A DNA stretch of 64,000 nucleotides from Corynebacterium xerosis NBRC 16721 = ATCC 373. GTDB taxonomy: Bacteria > Actinomycetota > Actinomycetes > Mycobacteriales > Mycobacteriaceae. Shown here piece by piece: positions 45,662 to 54,332 of this stretch (positions within the stretch are counted from its first letter, which is position 1; each line of letters starts with the position of its first letter). The stretch lies in the NCBI RefSeq assembly GCF_001552415.1, contig NZ_BCRD01000007.1, positions 36,487 through 100,486 of the forward strand, given 5' to 3'. The position numbers and the translations under genes were made by a program. The notes under the pieces are model-generated. The model saw only the letters and a program-made list of their open reading frames with translations. It did no database searches and had not been told where the DNA came from.

Positions 45662-46849
45662 TTACCCGGACACCAGGGCGACCACCGCGCGGGCGAAGTC
45701 CCCGACCTCGCCGGAACGGGGGTCCTCGCAGCCGCCGGCGAAGATCTCCAGCGCACGCGCCGTGCCCAGCAGATCGCGCCGTTCCATCACGCCACCGCCG
45801 ATGCCGGCGGAATCCTCGCGCTCCGCGGGCTCGACGGCCCCGGCGGTCAGCGCCTCCTGCGGCGAGCCGTAATGCAGGATGGTGACGGTGATCAGCGTCC
45901 ACCCGAGCAGCGCCGTCATCAGACGGGTGCGCAGGTGCTGGTCGCCGACGACGCCCGGCCACAGCGGCCGGACCTCCTCCGCCCACGAGCGAACGAAGGC
46001 CTCGGTCTCCTCGGGGCTCGGCGGCCCGGTGAACACGTGCAGCGGGAAGCCCGCGATGACGCTGGCGACGTCGAACGTGGCGTCGCGGAAACCCGCCCAC
46101 TCGTAGTCGAGGAACGCCACGCGGTTGGCCATCATGATGTTGTCCGGGGCCAGGTCGAAGGGCGTGAACGCCCGGTGGTGGCCCGAGGAGATCCGGCGCG
46201 CGGCTTCCGCGGCGAGACCGCGGACGCCGTCGGTCACGGTCAGGCCGGCGGCCTCGATGCGGCCCATGCCGGACTCGATGGCCCGGACGATGCCGCGATC
46301 GCGCTCGCCGGAGACGTCCTCGTCGCCGCGGTGGCGGGCCCACATGCGCGACAACAGCGTGTTGAACCCGTCCTCGCGCTCCGCGGTGCCCGCGTGCATG
46401 CGGCCCAGCGCCGCCCCGAGCGAGCGCAGCGCACGCAGCCGCGCGTCGGAATCGCCGCCGTCCAGGACATCGGCCAAGGTCGGCGCGTCGCCGGCGTCGG
46501 AAATGACGATGATCCTCTTGGCCACGTCATGCGCCAACAACTCCGGGCCCGGGCGCACGTCCTCCGGCAGCGACGTGGCGAACTGGTACGCCACGATCTC
46601 GCGCAGCAGCGCCGGATCCGCACCCGCCGCCGACGACTCCGGCAGCCGCTTGACCACCAGGGACCGCACCGGCAGGAACGGATTCGGTGACACCCGCAGA
46701 CGCAGCACCATCGCACGGCTTGAACCGCCCAGATCCTCTGGGTCGGTCAGCTCCGGGCGGCCGCCGAAGCGCGACGCCAGCAGCTCTCCGGCCGTCGCGA
46801 TGACGTCGGCGACGTCGTGCTCGTTGCTCGGGTTGTCGAGGGAATCCAT
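45662..46849 (-). CDS. APH-like phosphotransferase fold protein
   Basis: A 395-residue protein with the aminoglycoside/choline kinase-like fold. The N-terminal half contains a likely nucleotide lobe (SSRAMVLRLRVS, RSLVVKRLPES). The catalytic loop reads FTPFDLAPDNIM around residue 230: Asp and Asn are present, but the usual His of HxD is replaced by Pro. The metal Asp is in VAFLDYEWAGFRDATFD, as in choline and ethanolamine kinases. It could phosphorylate a small molecule or be a pseudoenzyme. It lies 12 bases before rarA and 95 after aspS; the C. glutamicum locus has a comparable gene. Confidence 0.75.
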   Translation of the reverse strand: MDSLDNPSNEHDVADVIATAGELLASRFGGRPELTDPEDLGGSSRAMVLRLRVSPNPFLPVRSLVVKRLPESSAAGADPALLREIVAYQFATSLPEDVRPGPELLAHDVAKRIIVISDAGDAPTLADVLDGGDSDARLRALRSLGAALGRMHAGTAEREDGFNTLLSRMWARHRGDEDVSGERDRGIVRAIESGMGRIEAAGLTVTDGVRGLAAEAARRISSGHHRAFTPFDLAPDNIMMANRVAFLDYEWAGFRDATFDVASVIAGFPLHVFTGPPSPEETEAFVRSWAEEVRPLWPGVVGDQHLRTRLMTALLGWTLITVTILHYGSPQEALTAGAVEPAEREDSAGIGGGVMERRDLLGTARALEIFAGGCEDPRSGEVGDFARAVVALVSG

Positions 46850-46944
46850 GATCTCCTTGGGCTCGCGCCCTCATCGTGCTGCGGTGGCGGCTGCGGCTGC
46901 GGCCGCCACCTGGCCGGACTACTTGCCCGGCTTGGTTGCCCGGA

Positions 46945-48765
46945 CTACTTCGCCTGCTCGGCGTCCGGGTTCTTCTGCTTGGACTTGTCCGCCTTCGGCT
47001 TGAAGTCGATGCCCGACTCCTTGCGCTGCTGGGCGGTCACCGGCGCCGGGGCGTCGGTCAGCGGATCGACGCCGCCGCCGGACTTGGGGAAGGCGATGGT
47101 CTCGCGGATGGAATCGACGCCGGCGAGCAGCGAGACGATGCGGTCCCAGCCGAACGCGATGCCGCCGTGCGGCGGGGCGCCGAAGGCGAAGGCGTCGAGC
47201 AGGAAGCCGAACTTCTCGTGGGCCTCCTCGTCGGAGATGCCCATGACCTCGAACACGCGCTTCTGCACGTCCTGACGGTGGATTCGGATGGAACCGCCGC
47301 CGATCTCGTTGCCGTTGCAGACGATGTCGTACGCGTAGGCCAGCGCCTCGCCCGGCTCCTTGTCGAAGGTGTCCAGGTGCTCCGGCTTCGGCGACGTGAA
47401 CGCGTGGTGCACGGCGGTCCAGGCGGAGTGGCCCAGGGCGACGTCGCCCGAGGCCTTGGCGTCGGCGGCCGGCTCGAACATCGGCGCGTCGACGACCCAG
47501 GTGAAGGCCCAGTCGCCGTCCTTGATCAGGCCCAGCTTCTCGGCGATGGCACCGCGGGCGGCGCCGAGCAGGGCGCGGGCGGACTTGGTCTCGCCGGCGG
47601 CGAAGAAGATGCAGTCGCCCGGCTTGGCGCCGACGTGGGCGGCGATGCCCTCGCGCTCGGCGTCGGTGATGTTCTTGGCCACCGGGCCGGCCAGCTCGCC
47701 GTCTTCGCCGACGAGGATGTACGCCAGGCCCTTGGCGCCGCGCTGCTTGGCCCACTCCTGCCACGCGTCGAGCTGGCGGCGCGGCTGCGAGGCCCCGCCC
47801 TCCATGACGACGGCGCCGACGTACTCGTTTTTGAACACGCGGAAGGTGGTGTCCTTGAAGAACTCGGTGCACTCGGTCAGCTGGATGTCGAAGCGCAGGT
47901 CCGGCTTGTCGGAGCCGTACTTCTCCATGGCCTCGCGGTAGGTCATGCGCGGGATCGGGGTGGTGATCTCGTAGCCGCCCTCGCGCCAGATGGCCTTCAG
48001 GATCTCCTCGGCCAGGGCGATGACATCGTCCTGCTCGACGAAGCTCATCTCGACGTCGAGCTGCGTGAACTCCGGCTGGCGGTCGGCGCGGAAATCCTCG
48101 TCGCGGTAGCAGCGGGCGATCTGGTAGTAGCGCTCCATGCCGCCGACCATCAGCAGCTGCTTGAACAGCTGCGGCGACTGCGGCAGGGCGTAGAAGGAAC
48201 CGGGCTTCAGGCGGGCCGGCACCAGGAAGTCGCGGGCGCCCTCCGGGGTCGAGCGCGTCAGCGTCGGCGTCTCGATCTCGGTGAAGTCGTTCGAATCCAG
48301 CACGGCGCGGGCGGCTCGGTTCATCGCGGCGCGCAGGCGCATGATCTTCGCCGGGCCCTCGCGGCGCAGATCCAGGTAGCGGTACTTCAGGCGGGTCTCC
48401 TCGCCGACCTCGTTGGCGCTGGACGCGTCGTCGAGCTGGAACGGCAGCGCCGCCGACTCGTTGAGGATCTCGAGCTCGGTGACGTTGAGCTCGATGTCGC
48501 CCGACGCCAGGTTCGGGTTCTCCGAACCCTCCGGGCGCTTTTCGACGACGCCGGTCACCCGCACGCAGTACTCGCTGCGCAGATGGTGCGCCCGCTCGGC
48601 GACCTCGCTCTCGCGGAAAACGACCTGGGCGAGACCCGAACGGTCGCGCAGGTCGATGAAGATGACGCCACCGTGGTCGCGGCGGCGGGCCACCCAACCC
48701 GTGAGGGTGACGGACTGTCCGGCCTGGTCGGCGCGGAGCTCGCCGGCGAGATGCGTACGCAGCAC
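46945..48765 (-). CDS. aspS: aspartyl-tRNA synthetase, probably non-discriminating (Asp/Asn)
   Basis: Charges tRNA-Asp. The 606-residue bacterial-type enzyme has the N-terminal anticodon-binding barrel ([20 protein letters not shown]), a class II core ([23 protein letters not shown] motif 2, [12 protein letters not shown] motif 3) and the bacterial GAD insertion. Residue 31, counted from the GTG, is His (RRRDH), and Gly-containing RPEGSENPN follows; this combination marks non-discriminating enzymes that also charge tRNA-Asn for GatCAB. The start is GTG 48765 with GGAAGGA upstream. The leader holds a 13-bp tandem repeat. Confidence 0.96.
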   Translation of the reverse strand: MLRTHLAGELRADQAGQSVTLTGWVARRRDHGGVIFIDLRDRSGLAQVVFRESEVAERAHHLRSEYCVRVTGVVEKRPEGSENPNLASGDIELNVTELEILNESAALPFQLDDASSANEVGEETRLKYRYLDLRREGPAKIMRLRAAMNRAARAVLDSNDFTEIETPTLTRSTPEGARDFLVPARLKPGSFYALPQSPQLFKQLLMVGGMERYYQIARCYRDEDFRADRQPEFTQLDVEMSFVEQDDVIALAEEILKAIWREGGYEITTPIPRMTYREAMEKYGSDKPDLRFDIQLTECTEFFKDTTFRVFKNEYVGAVVMEGGASQPRRQLDAWQEWAKQRGAKGLAYILVGEDGELAGPVAKNITDAEREGIAAHVGAKPGDCIFFAAGETKSARALLGAARGAIAEKLGLIKDGDWAFTWVVDAPMFEPAADAKASGDVALGHSAWTAVHHAFTSPKPEHLDTFDKEPGEALAYAYDIVCNGNEIGGGSIRIHRQDVQKRVFEVMGISDEEAHEKFGFLLDAFAFGAPPHGGIAFGWDRIVSLLAGVDSIRETIAFPKSGGGVDPLTDAPAPVTAQQRKESGIDFKPKADKSKQKNPDAEQAK

Positions 48766-49014
48766 TATTGGGGTCCTTCCAATGCTTTGCCTGAAATGAA
48801 TGCTTGAAATGATTGCTCGATCATCGTCGCCCTCTCGGGCGCGCGTCGTAGGCAGTCTACCCGCCGCGCCGGATCGGCTCGGGGGCCGGGCCGTCGCAAA
48901 GCGGAGGTGGCCGAAGGCGCATGCACCGGAACTCCGTGAGCGCCGGTCAATCCGGAGTGATGCTCGTCTCGTGTCGGGCTCCCGCCGCGGCGTTCCTGCT
49001 GGCATACTCGGTGC
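48766..49014. promoter_or_regulatory. divergent aspS / metallopeptidase control region
   Basis: The 249 bases between divergent genes hold a possible minus-strand -10 for aspS (TAGACT, 48854-48859), a small CGCCC/GGGCG hairpin at 48828-48841, an imperfect 13-bp tandem repeat at 48792-48817, and a GCTTTGCGACGGCCC copy (minus orientation) at 48888-48902. No clear promoter for the plus-strand gene and no T-box signature are visible. Confidence 0.35.
48792..48817. repeat. 13-bp tandem repeat in the aspS leader
   Basis: TGAAATGAATGCT at 48792-48804 is followed directly by TGAAATGATTGCT at 48805-48817 (12 of 13 identical). It is A+T-rich for this genome and lies 27-52 bases upstream of the aspS start codon, inside the presumed leader. 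Confidence 0.55.
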
Positions 49015-49890
49015 ATGACGTTCCGTTCAGATTTCCGAAAGAGCGGCGACCGCGCGCGCCGCGGTGGCGTCGGTGGCCGAGGCGGCATCGCCGTCGGCGG
49101 TGGCATCGGCGGCCTGCTGATGGTCGGCCTGTTCCTTCTCCTGGGCGGCGACCCCTCGCAGCTCCAGCAGCCGTCCCAGCAGGGTGGCGGCCAGCGGCAG
49201 ACGCAGCAGGGCATGGACCACTGCCAGACCGGCGAGGACGCCAACAACAACGTCGACTGCCGCATCGAGTTCACCGGCATCTCCGTCGACCGGGTGTGGG
49301 AGGAGCAGCTGCCCGCCCAGGCCGGCATCGCCTACCAGGCGCCGGGCATCGAGATCTTCTCCGGATCGACGCAGTCCGGCTGCGGTTACGCCTCGGCATC
49401 GACCGGCCCGTTCTACTGCCCGGCCGACGAGTACTCCTACTACGACGTGTCCTTCTTCGATCAGCTGGAGCGCATGGGCGGCGGCGACGGTCCGCTGGCC
49501 CAGCAGTACGTGGTGGCCCACGAGTTCGCCCACCACATCCAGAAGCTCGAGGGCACGCTCGGCCGGTCCAACTACAACGACCCCGGCCCGGATTCCGATG
49601 CCGTCAAGGTCGAGCTGCAGGCCGATTGCTACGCCGGAATCTGGGCGCACTTCGCGGACAAGGGACCCGACGCCATCATCGAGCCGCTGACGGACCAGCA
49701 GGTCGCCGACGCCCTCCAGACCGCCCGCGCCATCGGCGACGACACCATCCAGGGCCACTCGGGCGGCGAGATCCGCCCCGACCTGTGGACGCACGGCTCC
49801 GCCGAACAGCGCGCCGACGCCTTCCTGACCGGCTACAAGACCGGCAAGATGGCCCAGTGCGACACCCTCGAGCGCGGGGTGTACAGCTAG
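49015..49890 (+). CDS. ypfJ: neutral zinc metallopeptidase (YpfJ family), membrane-anchored
   Basis: A 291-residue protein with a basic N-terminus, a Gly-rich transmembrane segment (about 24-44) and an extracytoplasmic domain with the zinc motif HEFAHH at 169-174 and a further acidic ligand region near 200-204 ([10 protein letters not shown]). Cysteines at 70, 82, 123, 135 and 204 suggest disulfides outside the membrane. Family members are found widely in bacteria, but their substrates are unknown. The start ATG 49015 fits the family N-terminus [11 protein letters not shown]. Its stop overlaps that of the convergent DUF4112 gene. In C. glutamicum the orthologue also lies next to aspS. Confidence 0.9.
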   Translation: MTFRSDFRKSGDRARRGGVGGRGGIAVGGGIGGLLMVGLFLLLGGDPSQLQQPSQQGGGQRQTQQGMDHCQTGEDANNNVDCRIEFTGISVDRVWEEQLPAQAGIAYQAPGIEIFSGSTQSGCGYASASTGPFYCPADEYSYYDVSFFDQLERMGGGDGPLAQQYVVAHEFAHHIQKLEGTLGRSNYNDPGPDSDAVKVELQADCYAGIWAHFADKGPDAIIEPLTDQQVADALQTARAIGDDTIQGHSGGEIRPDLWTHGSAEQRADAFLTGYKTGKMAQCDTLERGVYS

Positions 49891-50480
49891 TACCCCGCCT
49901 GGATCAGCGCGATGAGGCCCCAGACCGCACCGATCGCCAGGGCGATGATCGACGCGACGAGGACCACGAGCAGAACCACCGCCCCGATCAAGTAGCGTTT
50001 CGACGACTTCGCCGCACCGGCGGGGTCGTCGAGTGCTTTCACCATCAGCCGCTCGTTGCGGATGTTGGCTCGGAAGAAGAAGTCGAAGGCGTCCCCGATC
50101 AGCGGGATCGCGCCGATGGTCATGTCCAGCAGCAGATTGAACGCCATGCGCAGCAGAATGACGAACGGCACGCGGTAACGGATGCCGTCGATGACCAGCC
50201 CGGCCGTGGCCACCGCGCCCGCCGCATCGCCGACGCCGGGGATGATGCCGACGAGCGGGTCCAGCCCGACCCGCCGCTTCGTGCCCGGGATGGTGAACAG
50301 GTCATCCATCACGTGGGCGATCGCCCGCGAGGTGCGATTGAGGGACCGCGGGGCGGCGCCGGCGCCGCCGGCGGCATCGGCGGAATCGGGGTAACGGGAC
50401 TGCGGACCACGGGAGCCGGGGCCGCGGGAGTCTGTATCACGAGCTTCCGAGCTGCGGGAGTGACGGTGATTGGCGTTCAT
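49887..50480 (-). CDS. DUF4112 membrane protein
   Basis: A 197-residue protein with a polar, Ser/Arg-rich leader of about 45 residues, then the DUF4112 core (FTIPGTKRRVGLDPLVGIIP, GVGDAAGAVATAGLVI, TIGAIPLIGDAFDFFFRAN) and a C-terminal transmembrane segment (YLIGAVVLLVVLVASIIALA). ATG 50480 is preferred; a longer frame would run through the region divergent to the CBS gene. The function of DUF4112 is unknown. Its stop codon and that of the metallopeptidase share the palindrome CTAG, so the convergent ends overlap by four bases. Confidence 0.85.
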   Translation of the reverse strand: MNANHRHSRSSEARDTDSRGPGSRGPQSRYPDSADAAGGAGAAPRSLNRTSRAIAHVMDDLFTIPGTKRRVGLDPLVGIIPGVGDAAGAVATAGLVIDGIRYRVPFVILLRMAFNLLLDMTIGAIPLIGDAFDFFFRANIRNERLMVKALDDPAGAAKSSKRYLIGAVVLLVVLVASIIALAIGAVWGLIALIQAGY

Positions 50481-50514
50481 GTTCACCAGCGTAGGCGCCG
50501 GTAGCGTGGATGCC

Positions 50515-51315
50515 ATGACCGACGCCATGAACAACGATTCGACCCATGCCGTGACCGATGCCGTGACCGACCCATCCCCCGGCGGCAACGCCACCGCTTT
50601 CCTCGGCGCCTTCAACGACATCGAGGCTCATCTGCGCCGCGATCTGCGGGCGAAGCCGTCCGATGGGTTCAAGTGGATGGTCAACCTCAGCCACCGCAAG
50701 CATCGGCTTTCCGACGCCCAGCGTTCCGCGCTCATGGCCTTCTCCGACCTTCGCAACGCCATCAGCCACGGCGAGTACCGCAATGGCCGGCCCATCGCGG
50801 ACCCGCTGCCGGAGACCGTCGCCGACGCCGAACGGCTGGCCCGTAATCTCATCGACCCGCCGACGGTGCTCGGGGTGCTCCCCGACCGGAAGCCCGTCAC
50901 GGTGACGCCGGAGGATTCGGTGGAGAAGGTCTTCGCCGTGCTCGCCGAGTCGACCTATTCGCAGTTCCCCGTCTACGCGGGTGGCGTCGAGCGGGGCCGC
51001 TGCACCGCCTTGCTGACGACGGATGCCGTGGCCATCTGGGTCGCCCACGACTACGGCGACGACGGACGACTCGAGGCCAAGACCGTCGCCGACGTGCTCG
51101 AATGGGCCGGCTCCCGCGACATGCCCTACTTCATGCCACGCACGGTGACCGTGCAAGACGCCGTGACCGCGCTGACGATCCCGGGCGACGACGGTTTGGT
51201 GCCGCGGGCGCTGATCATCACCGAGCACGGCCGCCCCGACCAGAAACCGCTGCGCGTCGTCGGCGGCGCCGACCTGCCGACCCTCTGGGCCGAAGTGCAG
51301 CTCGGCTCCTACTAG
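50515..51315 (+). CDS. HEPN-like domain fused to a CBS pair
   Basis: A 266-residue cytosolic protein. The N-terminal 95 residues are helical (AFNDIEAHLRRDLR, MVNLSHRKHRLSDAQRSALM) and end in LRNAISHGEYRNG: R80-N81-x3-H85 matches the R-x4-6-H core of HEPN domains, many of which are RNases. The rest holds two CBS motifs (VTVTPEDSVEKVFAVLAEST and a second ending near RALIITEHGRP), which usually bind adenine nucleotides. Related HEPN-CBS proteins are widespread but uncharacterised. ATG 50515 is preferred over the earlier ATG 50470. It is divergent from the DUF4112 gene. Confidence 0.72.
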   Translation: MTDAMNNDSTHAVTDAVTDPSPGGNATAFLGAFNDIEAHLRRDLRAKPSDGFKWMVNLSHRKHRLSDAQRSALMAFSDLRNAISHGEYRNGRPIADPLPETVADAERLARNLIDPPTVLGVLPDRKPVTVTPEDSVEKVFAVLAESTYSQFPVYAGGVERGRCTALLTTDAVAIWVAHDYGDDGRLEAKTVADVLEWAGSRDMPYFMPRTVTVQDAVTALTIPGDDGLVPRALIITEHGRPDQKPLRVVGGADLPTLWAEVQLGSY

Positions 51316-51337
51316 GTCCGACCGGGATCAGCGCCGC

Positions 51338-52786
51338 TCACAGCATCGAGCCGAACGGCGGCACGTCCGGGTACTTTTCCAGCTTCTCCTTCATGGTCAG
51401 TTTCGCGTCGGGGTGCGTGGCATCGGGGCCGTAGAGGTCGTCGTACATGTCCATGGCGGCATCCAGTTCGGCTTCGCGCCGAGCCAAGGCTTCTTCCGTG
51501 ATGCGCCGGGCCTCCTCCTCGGCCGCCTCCCGCCTTTCGTTGAATTCCCGGAGCACTGCCGTCTTGCGCGTCAACCGTGCATCGAACGTCTGGCGGCCGA
51601 ACCCCGCCAATGGCCCGTCCGGCATCGTGGTGAACGTGTGCTCCCCGTCGCGGCTGGTCCACACTTCCGTCCCGTCGGGAAACGCGGTCACGTCCCACAG
51701 CTTCGACGTCTTCAGATTATGGTGGCGCCGGCACAACTTGTGCAGGTTCGGGGTGCTGGTCGGGCCTCCCGCGCTCGGATCTTCCTTGTCGAAGTTCATC
51801 ACGTGGTCCGAATCGTCCTGGTGCGCCGGCCGGCAGCAACCGGGGAAACGGCACACCCCATCGCGTCCTTCGATGAACGCATCCATGGCCTCCGTGGGCA
51901 CGTACCCGTCGGTGCTGCCGTTGGACGACATGCGCACGTGCGTGGCGCGCTTCGTCCATTCCTCCGTGGCCAGGCCGGACAACCACCCCGGACCCGACAT
52001 CCACGCGCGCCCGCCGTCGATCGCCCGGTAGACGTTGAACACCACCTGCACCCGGGTCTTCGAACGGATCAAGTGCATCAGCGCTTCGGTCCGCGAGCAC
52101 CCGTGGGCACGGGCGATGGCGTCGAGGCCGTCGAGGAACTCCCGGCCCTCGTCCGCGCGCAGAGTGGCCCTGAAACTGGTGTGGGTCGGCGAGCGATCGT
52201 CGACGTTGAACTGCCGATCCTCGGCGGGGTCCGGCGGCTCGGAGTCGTCCGGCGGATCCTTCGGCCGGACCTCCGGCTGGAGGACCTCGACGATGTGGCA
52301 CAACTGCCTCGACAACGATTGCCACCCGACCAGCGCCTGCCGCGGCCTCTTCGGCGCCAGGTACCGCAGAAGGCGGTCGCAGAACGCGTCGAGATGATCA
52401 TCGGCCAGGCAGTACACGGCGGAGGCGACTGCCTTCATGTGCGACATCGGCAGGAACGGCCGCTCCTCCAGCAGCTCCGCCAATCTCGGCAGACGTTCCA
52501 GGGCGATGCCCAGATCGCAGTAAGCGAAACCCTCGTTGCGGGTGATGCCCAACCGCGGATGCAAGGTGGCCAAGTGGTGCTCGACGTCGGCCATGGACTC
52601 GGGGCACGCCGCTTCGGCGATGACCAGATCGCGCGCATTGCGCTCCAACCCGGCCGCGCACAGCGGATCGCCCCGGTCCTCGTGGGCATAGCGGATGTCG
52701 GGAAACTCGAAGTGACGGCCATCGTCCTGGCCATCGGGTGGATCGTCGTCACGGTGGTGGGTGCCGGTGCAGTCAGTGTGCGCCAT
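51338..52786 (-). CDS. DUF222 / HNH endonuclease (13E12-type) protein
   Basis: A 482-residue member of the DUF222-HNH family (the mycobacterial 13E12 repeat family), often multicopy in actinobacteria. DUF222 spans roughly residues 25-290; the HNH nuclease follows, with CRFPGCCRPAH, DHVMNFDKEDP, GGPTSTPNL and CRRHHNLKTSK containing the HNH and zinc residues. A coiled segment rich in Glu/Arg/Ala ends the protein. ATG 52786 is the best start; a TTG at 52882 would also be open. Its end is 22 bases from the convergent HEPN-CBS gene. Possible roles include mobile-element or DNA-break functions; none is proven. Confidence 0.88.
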   Translation of the reverse strand: MAHTDCTGTHHRDDDPPDGQDDGRHFEFPDIRYAHEDRGDPLCAAGLERNARDLVIAEAACPESMADVEHHLATLHPRLGITRNEGFAYCDLGIALERLPRLAELLEERPFLPMSHMKAVASAVYCLADDHLDAFCDRLLRYLAPKRPRQALVGWQSLSRQLCHIVEVLQPEVRPKDPPDDSEPPDPAEDRQFNVDDRSPTHTSFRATLRADEGREFLDGLDAIARAHGCSRTEALMHLIRSKTRVQVVFNVYRAIDGGRAWMSGPGWLSGLATEEWTKRATHVRMSSNGSTDGYVPTEAMDAFIEGRDGVCRFPGCCRPAHQDDSDHVMNFDKEDPSAGGPTSTPNLHKLCRRHHNLKTSKLWDVTAFPDGTEVWTSRDGEHTFTTMPDGPLAGFGRQTFDARLTRKTAVLREFNERREAAEEEARRITEEALARREAELDAAMDMYDDLYGPDATHPDAKLTMKEKLEKYPDVPPFGSML

Positions 52787-52867
52787 GGTCGGTCCCGGAT
52801 TTGCTCGATCGAATGAAGGTTCACAAGAGCTTGTCGACGGACTCCCCCGGACCCCATCGCCGCGGGA

Positions 52868-52899
52868 GGTGACGGCTGCCAAACTCCCCCGCCGTCACC
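52868..52899. other. stem-loop in the HNH gene leader
   Basis: A perfect 9-bp stem (GGTGACGGC/GCCGTCACC) with a 14-base loop. If transcription starts near 52897 from the TATCAT element, the hairpin forms the very 5' end of the HNH mRNA. Confidence 0.5.
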
Positions 52900-53101
52900 A
52901 CCGATGATACCCCACATCGAATGAGCGTGCGACCCGAGCTGAATCGCCCACGGCAGTAATCGATGTGGACGTACCCATGTGCGAACCGCCGACGACGCCC
53001 CCACGTCCACACCCGTCGGCGCCACCCGCAAAAGGGCCGAACGAGGATGCGCGGGCCGTCGCAAAACAAGAACGCGGAACGCGACGCGCCGAACCCGCCT
53101 C

Positions 53102-53130
53102 TTGCACGATCGCCCCGCAAGCGTTATTGT
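53102..53130 (+). promoter_or_regulatory. promoter of the LLM / FMN reductase operon
   Basis: TTGCAC at 53102-53107 and TATTGT at 53125-53130, separated by 17 bases, fit a sigma-A promoter with an expected start near 53137 and a leader of about 58 bases. A TTGACATATCA sequence just downstream may be an operator half-site. Confidence 0.55.
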
Positions 53131-53194
53131 TGACATATCACCAAAGTGGGACGGGAAGATCCCCCCCCGGCCCCGGAACAAGGAGCGAGCAACA

Positions 53195-54313
53195 ATGCAG
53201 TTCGGCATCTTCACCATCGGCGACGTCACCACCGACCCGACCAACGGCACCACCCCCACCGAGCACGAGCGCATCGACGCCATGACCCAGATGGCGCTGA
53301 AGGCCGAGGAAGTCGGCCTCGACGTCTTCGCGACCGGCGAGCACCACAACCCGCCGTTCGTGCCCTCCTCCCCGACGACCCACCTGGGCTACATCGCGGC
53401 GAAGACCGAGAAGCTGCAGCTGTCGACGGCCACCACGCTGATCACCACCAACGACCCGGTGAAGATCGCCGAGGACTTCGCCTTCCTGCAGCATCTGGCC
53501 GGCGGCCGCGTCGACCTCATGATGGGCCGCGGCAACACCGGCCCGGTCTACCCGTGGTTCGGCAAGGACATCCGCCAGGGCATCCCGCTGGCCGTGGAGA
53601 ACTACCACCTGCTGCGCCGCCTGTGGCGCGAGCGCCCCGTCAACTGGTCCGGCGAGTTCCGCACCCCGCTGCAGGGATACGTGTCCACCCCGTGGCCGCT
53701 GGACGACACCCCGCCGTTCGTCTGGCACGGCTCGATCCGCTCCGTGCAGATCGCCGAGCAGGCCGCGTTTTACGGCGACGGCTTCTTCCACAACAACATC
53801 TTCTGGAACAAGGAGCACACGGCGAAAATGGTGGGCATCTACCGCCGCCGCTTCGAGCAGTACGGCCACGGCCAGGCCGACCAGGCGATCGTGGGCCTCG
53901 GCGGCCAGGTCTTCATCGGCGACACCGAGGAAAAGGCGAAGAAGTTCTTCCGCCCCTACTTCGACAACGCCCCGGTCTACGGCCACGGCCCGACGCTGGA
54001 GGAGTTCACCGAGATGACGCCGCTGACCGTCGGCACCGTCGAGCAGGTCGTCGAGCGCACCATGCAGTTCGCCGATTGGGTCGGCGATTACCAGCGCCAG
54101 CTGTTCCTCATGGACCACGCGGGCCTGCCGCTGGAGGTCGTTCTCGAGCAGATCGAGATCCTGGGCAAGGAGGTCGTCCCGGAGGTCCGCCGCCGCATGG
54201 AGGCCCGCCGCCCGGAGCACGTGCCCTCCGACCCGCCGACCCACGCCACCCTCAAGCTCGACCGCGACCACCCGCACCACAAGGTGCAGCCGGGCCGCGT
54301 CGAGGACAAGTAG
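53195..54313 (+). CDS. FMN-dependent luciferase-like monooxygenase, CE1758 family
   Basis: A 372-residue LLM-class oxygenase with the TIM-barrel fold. Visible parts are the N-terminal strand MQFGIFTIGDVTTDPTNG, EVGLDVFATGEHHNPPF, then STATTLITTNDPVKIAEDFA and GGRVDLMMGRGNTGPVYPW, which line the flavin site. The C-terminal 40 residues are charged (HVPSDPPTHATLKLDRDH). ATG 53195 has AAGGAG nine bases upstream. With the FMN reductase 19 bases downstream it forms a two-component system in which the reductase supplies reduced flavin. The substrate is unknown; family naming rests on recalled TIGRFAM pairs. Confidence 0.88.
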   Translation: MQFGIFTIGDVTTDPTNGTTPTEHERIDAMTQMALKAEEVGLDVFATGEHHNPPFVPSSPTTHLGYIAAKTEKLQLSTATTLITTNDPVKIAEDFAFLQHLAGGRVDLMMGRGNTGPVYPWFGKDIRQGIPLAVENYHLLRRLWRERPVNWSGEFRTPLQGYVSTPWPLDDTPPFVWHGSIRSVQIAEQAAFYGDGFFHNNIFWNKEHTAKMVGIYRRRFEQYGHGQADQAIVGLGGQVFIGDTEEKAKKFFRPYFDNAPVYGHGPTLEEFTEMTPLTVGTVEQVVERTMQFADWVGDYQRQLFLMDHAGLPLEVVLEQIEILGKEVVPEVRRRMEARRPEHVPSDPPTHATLKLDRDHPHHKVQPGRVEDK

Positions 54314-54332
54314 AACGGGAAAGGAGCGCCCG

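Larger units (their letters stand above)
52787..53194. promoter_or_regulatory. 408-base divergent control region between HNH and LLM genes
   Basis: The largest gap in the window. It holds a stem-loop at 52868-52899, a possible -10 for the HNH gene (TATCAT, minus, 52904-52909), a 9-bp inverted repeat (CCACATCGA at 52912-52920, TCGATGTGG at 52960-52968), a GCTTTGCGACGGCCC-like sequence in minus orientation at 53053-53067, and a good plus-strand promoter at 53102-53130. No ORF in either direction has a family match that I recognise. Confidence 0.45.

Noticed and set aside
48766..49014. T-box riboswitch before aspS
   Set aside because: No T-box consensus or specifier-loop structure is visible; only a small hairpin and a tandem repeat are present.
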